Of a stretch of DNA of 32,491 bases, positions 27,724-32,491 are shown piece after piece. The position numbers and the translations under genes are program-made. The notes under the pieces were generated by a model. It was not told the DNA's origin, did not search any database, and saw only the letters and a program-made list of their open reading frames with translations. This DNA comes from Zygnema cylindricum (lineage: Eukaryota > Streptophyta > Zygnematophyceae > Zygnematales > Zygnemataceae). The number at the start of each line of letters is the position of its first letter. Within the stretch, counting starts at the first letter, position 1. The DNA is taken from positions 560,477 through 592,967 of the forward strand of contig JBBHKE010002632.1 of the NCBI GenBank assembly GCA_037447655.1, written 5' to 3'.

Positions 27724-28633
27724 TCGTAAGTGTACATCTAAGAGTGAATCAATCGTAAGTGTACATTTGTATGCAAGTATGACACGAAACAAACAAAAAT
27801 TAAATTGTTAAAACCCTAAATGATCACGTAAATATAAACTGACTTAATAATTACTATTTTAGTAATACGCATGTGACAAAACATTGTTGTTCAAAATATT
27901 TACAAAGGACACAAAATCGGATGAGAAGTAAGTAAACGTGAGTCCCCGAATTCGAAAAACAAAACATCTGGGACGTCCAAAAATATATATCGTGTGATTG
28001 ACGCGTCCGCAAAATCCGGCCGCTAAGTGATAACTTGCTTAATCACTAGTATATAAATCCACATAGTGAACTCACATCACATAAGTAAGGTCCACTAGAT
28101 AATACGTCATCAAAATATCAACGAGCGTGGTCCGCCCTCCAAATATACCACGAACCACTTGTCGAAATGAAATCATACCCTCCAAATCATATCGTACCAA
28201 AACTGTGTCCTTCGCCATAAATGCGATTTACTTTTTTAACTTTTGCTTGCCGAATAAGACGCTTTGTACCTGCGACAAATATTTCAAACAATTCATATTA
28301 GATCGCTTTGCCAAAGCAATCCGCGTCGTTGATTTCACCAACGCATAACATCAATATGTAAAAAAAAATTGCGTCACTTAATTTGTATTTCCATACGTTT
28401 AAAACAAATCAAATATTTCAAATTGGATCACTTTGCGATCCGCTGTCCATTTCAAATTCTTGTTCGCGCCACTCAATAAATTCTACGAGTCCCTTTAATT
28501 TTATCTTTACATCTACTCCCCCTATCCTCAAATCTATTCGAACCTCTATTCAAATCACCACATTACGTTCGGTAATTACTTACGCACACAATCACGCCCA
28601 CGCTAGTACAAAAATGGATCTTCAAACACAACA
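27724..28633 (-). mobile_element. Family A-related LTR on the minus strand (A5)
   Basis: The right end is clear: on the minus strand it starts TGTTGTGTTTGAAGATCC, and 28400-28633 aligns with the start of LTR A4 (18880-19115), including GGATCGCAAAGTGATC and GGGGGAGTAGATG types of sequence. The left end is not resolved; candidates are near 27724 or TGTTGTTC at 27885. A direct repeat ATCGTAAGTGTACAT occurs twice at 27724-27765. It stands where about 400 bases of host RT should be, so insertion was accompanied by deletion or recombination. Confidence 0.6.
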
Positions 28634-29795
28634 GGTTTGCAAGTTGATCAAGTTGCTATATGGAATGAAACAACCCCACGTCAATGGAATATCAAGCTTG
28701 ATGAGTTCTTCACTAAATTGGGATACATTCACATCAGCTCAAATCACTCCATTTACTTCTTTGAAGATGAAAGTTGAGTGATTTTTATTGCAATCTATGT
28801 ACACGATTGACATGTCTTACATTAGTCTTTGGAGAAGATTAATCAGCTGAAAAAATATTTGAAAATGAGGTTTGATATGAAAGATTTAGGTGAGGTCAAA
28901 TACCTACTAGGAAAACAAATGGAAAGAGACAAAGAAAATAAAATTATCAAACTAAATCAAAAAGAAGCGATAGAAAACATGCTTCAATAATTCTTAATGG
29001 ACTAAGCTAATGGATGTACAACTCCTATGGAGTTGAAGAAAATCAATGAAGGAAATGTTCAGGAAGGTGTGATAAATGTAGACTATCACATTAGTCTAGG
29101 AGAAAAGGAATTTATGGAGAATATTCCTTACCGACTTATTGTAAATAGTTTGATTTACTTTATAAATTGTACCCGACCAGATGTAGTAGAGCGGTTGGAA
29201 TACTCAAAAGGAGTCTGAATAATCCTAGAAAGAGAGACTTGGAGGCAGCTGAGAGGGTGATGAGATCACTTGTGGGGACTCGGGATTTATGGTTGAATTT
29301 GGGGGGAATGACACTGACATCACTACTTCGAGTGATGCTAATTATGGGGATGTACCTATGAGAAGATCCACTTCCGGTTATGTTTTGCAAATAGGATTTG
29401 GTGCTTGCTATTGGAGTAGTAAGCAACAAAAAGTAGTTGCTCAATTTTTAAAAGAGGCTAAATATATGACCTCATGTGCAGCTGTTAAAGAATTAATTTG
29501 GGTAAAATCCTTGTCTTCAAAAGCTAAGATTAATAAAGAGTGGTAATCAATTTTTTTATGATAATCAAGCTGCAATTCCAATTGCAAAAACCTAAAACAT
29601 CAATTCAAAGCTAAGCAAATGGATATTAGACTAAGCTTTGGGGGAGAAAAAGAAGAGAATAAGATAATCCAATTGGTGTATAAACGTGATAGGAAGATGA
29701 TTGCCGACATGATGACAAAATTCGTCCATTCTTTAAAATTAATTCATTGGCAGAGAAGAATGTGGGCTAGAATTCAAAAGTGGTTCAAAATTTAG
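28634..29795 (+). pseudogene. Plus-strand copia host: rest of RT and RNase H
   Basis: RT resumes at VCKLIKLLYGMKQ, then in shifted frames QWNIKLDEFFTKLGYIH, IAIYVHD (YVDD with one catalytic Asp changed to His), LKMRFDMKDLGEVKYLLG, CTTPMELKK and PYRLIVNSLIYF. RNase H is open at 29289-29546: SSDANYGDVPMRRSTSGYVL, CYWSSKQQKVVAQ, KEAKY (normally EAEY, so one acidic residue is lost), and KELIWVKSL. A terminal part (DMMTKFVHSLKL) ends with TAG at 29793-29795, abutting the polypurine tract. Inactive. Confidence 0.9.
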
Positions 29796-29800
29796 AGGAG

Positions 29801-30495
29801 TGATGATAAAAGGTGACTAATTTGTATCTCATTTTTTATCTCCTTTCTATAGAGCAGTTATAAAATGAGACCAACGGTTCCATGGGTGCCGCTTAGGCAG
29901 TCAGGATGATAAACGAAGGGGAAAAAAGGGATATAAGAGGACACATTGCCAAAAGGGTCAAAGTGACCGGGATTTCATCCACGAACCTACGCATCTAACA
30001 TATTCGCCCTAGATTGCATCTTTATCCAACAAATGATGAAGAGAGGTTGCAGGTAGCGGGCGCGAATATTACTTGAATTAAAACAACAACAGAAAAATCA
30101 TTCAAACGGCTTGAAATGACGTCATCAATTAAAACTGAATGAAACATGCGCGCGCACATAATATTAAGTGAGCAGCACAAATGAAAGGGCGCAAAATTCA
30201 AACAAAAATGCTATCACAGCTCACATTGGCACCGACTACATGAAATGGTCTTTTTGGTGGCTTATGCCAAATGCACCATGGTTTGACACGTGGCACCATC
30301 CAACAAGATGCTAAAGAAGAAACCGAAATAACCATGGCGTCATTTATGCACATGATAGGGAGCGAGTGGTGTCATACAGATATGTGCAAAACGTATGGCG
30401 ACTTAGGAGTAACTTGTACCTTGTATATATGTTTTTGTACGCTACACTTATTTTATTGGCCTAAAGTGTAGTAGAAAGGGGTTGTGAGTAGTTCT
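29801..30495 (+). mobile_element. 3' LTR of the plus-strand host (family B-like), truncated
   Basis: Starts TGATGATAAAAGGTG immediately after the purine-rich TTTAGAGGAG. Family landmarks: CTTAGGCAGTCA (29914), a GATTTCATCC motif (29972), TGGCTTATGCCAAATGC (30258) and TTTTTGTACGCTACACTTATTTTATTGGCC (30430-30465). The last third, including the TATA and primer-proximal regions, is missing because element K begins at 30496. 29801-30270 holds no other feature. Confidence 0.75.
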
Positions 30496-30523
30496 TGTTG
30501 TCTTTTTGGAAAGCTTTCAGTCT

Positions 30524-30615
30524 CAGAGCAGCGAAGCTGCTATACAACAGAGCAGCGCACCTGCTATACAGCAGAGCAGCTGCTATACAGCAGAGCAGCG
30601 CAGCAGCGAAGCTGC
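30524..30615. repeat. Short tandem repeats, CAGAGCAGC type
   Basis: Four units of 19-25 bp (30524, 30548, 30572, 30591), each starting CAGAGCAGC and most ending CTGCTATACA. A local GC-rich array within LTR K. Confidence 0.85.
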
Positions 30616-30750
30616 AACACAGACAAGACAAGGCAACCATGATTATATTTGATATGATCCGTACGTACAACGTAACGTCTGATATTCTTAATGTGATTTT
30701 GTAAAGGATAGAGCAACTGCGATAGATACAATTCTAGTCAACTTAGTGGG

Positions 30751-30805
30751 TAGCTCAGTGATAGCTCAATGGTAGCTCAGTGGTAGCTTAGTATTAGCTT
30801 GGCAG
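30751..30805. repeat. 11-bp tandem repeats, TAGCTCAGTGG type
   Basis: About five consecutive 11-bp units (TAGCTCAGTGA, TAGCTCAATGG, TAGCTCAGTGG, TAGCTTAGTAT, TAGCTTGGCAG). The unit matches a tRNA-gene A-box consensus, but no tRNA gene is present. Confidence 0.85.
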
Positions 30806-31107
30806 CTTGACGTACCTCTCAGGTACACTAGTATTGCCGGTATAACACTAGTATAAGACTTAGGACTCAGAACACATGATGTATTTGACTTCGAAGTAGT
30901 AAAACTGTAAACAGTTTTTGGGAAACTTCTGAGTACTATATCTTGAGTGTTGTCGTGTCAATTGTGCTATAACTTTGGGAGTTATAAGTGTTTATTCTAC
31001 TCTATATTCAGATAAAGTGTTGTGAGGTTTGGATGCTTGTATAAGAAGTGGTGAGCACTTAAGAACAGCTGTTTGGTAGGATTCTTGATAGCTTCTGAGA
31101 GTGTATC

Positions 31108-32491
31108 ATGTCTACTTCTACTACTACTGCTGCTCCTCCACCTTCACCGGTGGTTGTAGAACAACAAGTTATGGGCCTGTCATCAAGAATTCCTATCTTT
31201 TCCGGGGATAAGTATGTCTACTGGGCGGATATGGTGGAAACACATTTTGAAAATGTCAATCTTTTGAATATATTGGATGGTTCGCTGGATGAATCTGACC
31301 CGTCATGGTGTAAGAAAAATACGCAAGCTCGGTCTATTATGAAATTTTGTATATTTGAGGACTTAGCTATGTCTCGGATAAAGATGAAAAAAGCAATTGA
31401 TATGTGGAAATCTCTTAAAAGTGATTATGAAAAGGCCAATGTTCAGGAAGAGCTTCTATTGGCAGGAAAAATTTGGGACTATAAGTACACTGGCGGTACA
31501 ATGGCTGAATATTCTAACAAATTTCGTATCCTTGTAGATGTACATGCTTGTGCAGGTGGGGTGTTTCCTCCTTTTCAACAGGCAGCATTGCTCATGAGGG
31601 GTCTCCCTCGTAGTATGAAAGGAGTATTTGACATGCTCAAACAAAAAGATAAAGCTAGCTGGACTTTATAGTTAGCCATCAGTATTTTACTAGAGGAGGA
31701 AGCTACATCTAATATTCTAAAAGTTGAGCAAGTAAAAGCTTTTAATTCACAGTGTGAGAGAAAAGGACAGTTTAATTTGCAAAGAAATCAGTATAATCAG
31801 TTCAGAAATTTTAATCAAGGTGGAAATAGACAATCCAACAATGCATGTTTTTATTGTAGTCAGCGAGGTCATGGATACAAATTTTGTCCTAAGCTTAAAA
31901 AAGCTAACGATACAGGTTTATGCCAGCCGAGATGGCAACAAAGCCAGTTTTACAAAGACTTCACGGGGACTACACCTCGTGGAAATGCACTATTTTTGGC
32001 TTCTTCGTCTCTCCAAGACGAGACTTTGACGGTTTCTACGCAGGTCGATACGGATCTATTCGCTATGGCGGCTGCAATGGAGGGCGCGAAGGACCCTGCA
32101 TGGATAATGGATACAGGAGCGTCAGCCCACATGTGCTGGAACAAGGCCATCTTCAAAACCTGAAAGCAACGCCGGAGAAAAATATTTACTATGCTTGTGG
32201 AATGAGTGTCCAAACTCGTGCTGTGGGTGATGTGTCCTTACTAGTTGATGTAGAAGGAGAAGCAATTGAAAGGACTCTTCACAATGTCTTATTTGTGCCT
32301 GACTTTAAGAAAAATCTGTTTTCTACGTCGTTGGTAGAGAGCAAAGGCTTTGAGGTTAATTTGAAAAATGGTCGGCAAGTTGTTAGCAAAAATGGCAAGG
32401 TTGCGGTTACAGGTACTAGAGATAGTAGCAAGATGTATCGCATGGATATGGCTAATACCAAGGAGAATGATGTTTTGTACTCCGGTGTTTT
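31108..32491 (+). pseudogene. Gag-protease of Ty1/copia element K (cut by window end)
   Basis: From ATG 31108 one frame encodes a UBN2-type gag: Thr/Pro-rich start, IPIFSGDKYVYWADMVETHF, KAIDMWKSLKSDYEKAN, YTGGTMAEYSNKFRIL, QAALLMRGLP. An in-frame TAG at 31669-31671 interrupts it. It continues through a Gln/Asn-rich basic stretch, a perfect knuckle CFYCSQRGHGYKFC (31846-31887), and the protease site WIMDTGASAHMC (DTGAS 32110-32124). At 32160 a one-base frameshift moves to the next frame, which stays open to the last base (SVQTRAVGDVSLLVDVEG, LHNVLFVPDFKKNLFSTSLV). Only two lesions in 1.38 kb make it the least decayed coding region here. Pol should follow outside the window. Confidence 0.92.
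31167..31181 (+). other. Primer-binding site of element K inside gag
   Basis: AGTTATGGGCCTGTC contains ten contiguous bases (GTTATGGGCC) complementary to the initiator tRNA-Met anticodon loop and starts right after the LTR end. It is translated as QVMGLS in gag. Confidence 0.6.

Larger units (their letters stand above)
30496..31166 (+). mobile_element. 5' LTR of element K (family A type)
   Basis: Starts TGTTGTCTTTTTGGAAAG and ends GTAGAACAACA, the same inverted TGTTGT...ACAACA pair as LTRs A2-A4. Alignable blocks with A3: ATGATCCGTACGTACAACG (30654), GCTATAACTTTGGGAG (30968) and AACAGCTGTTTGG (31062). It is shorter (671 bp) than its relatives. The gag ATG (31108) lies 59 bases before the LTR end. 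Its insertion cut the LTR at 29801-30495 after GTTCT. Confidence 0.7.

Noticed and set aside
30495-30704. Possible CRISPR-like or satellite array at the CAGAGCAGC repeats
   Set aside because: Units are adjacent without unique spacers, vary in length, and lie in a eukaryotic LTR; simple slippage explains them.
30751-30805. tRNA gene
   Set aside because: A-box-like repeats only; no cloverleaf, B-box or acceptor stem at the right spacing.

Overview
This is a eukaryotic nuclear window, AT-rich, with no recognisable host gene, rRNA or tRNA gene. Nearly all of it is Ty1/copia LTR-retrotransposon sequence: gag (UBN2-like), CCHC knuckle, D-S/T-G protease, GAG-pre-integrase/integrase, reverse transcriptase (RT) and RNase H, always in copia order (integrase before RT). 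It is layered by repeated insertion. A green-plant-lineage host (land plant or streptophyte alga) is inferred, not proven: the primer-binding sites match the anticodon arm of initiator tRNA-Met with the GTGGGCCC stem of plants rather than the CTGGGCCC stem of animals. The species cannot be named from the sequence.

Layout. 1-2332: decayed minus-strand copia pol (element D), its RT split by a solo LTR (539-1053). 2690-4609: plus-strand element C (LTR, primer site, leader, gag), which resumes at 14153-14440 with its protease. Between these lies a Russian doll: an LTR of family A (A1, 4610-5837, end at 14144-14147), and inside its last bases a whole family-A element (LTR A2 5838-6976, gag 6951-7700, LTR A3 13025-14138). 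In place of pol, that element carries a GC-rich, unrelated gag-like reading frame (8604-11924) between 220-bp direct repeats. 14441-16341: minus-strand gag G, split by a solo LTR (E) with a perfect target-site duplication. 16347-18029: LTR F and gag. 18030-19115: minus-strand LTR A4. 19116-29795: plus-strand copia gag-pol host, interrupted by a structurally complete minus-strand copia element (element B, 20351-26750) and by another minus-strand LTR (to 28633). 29801-30495: its 3' LTR, cut by the youngest-looking element K (LTR 30496-31166, gag-protease running off the end).

The most striking observation is technical. Both sides of the N-gap at 12138-12147 are exact mirror images of neighbouring sequence, reversed but not complemented (213 nt and 392 nt). 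No known biological process makes this, so 11925-12539 should be treated as assembly artefact. The main biological observations are: (i) several families share an internal (half-tRNA, Drosophila copia-like) initiator-Met primer site; (ii) family A appears to start gag inside the 5' LTR, as yeast Ty1 does; (iii) insertion layers can be ordered to the base because reading frames are restored when inserts are removed; (iv) the GC-rich gag keeps one frame for about 3.3 kb with only nonsense changes and holds a 100-residue tandem duplication of its zinc knuckle.

All coding regions seen are damaged (stops, frameshifts, changed catalytic residues), so no element in view looks autonomous. K, cut off by the window end, has the fewest lesions.
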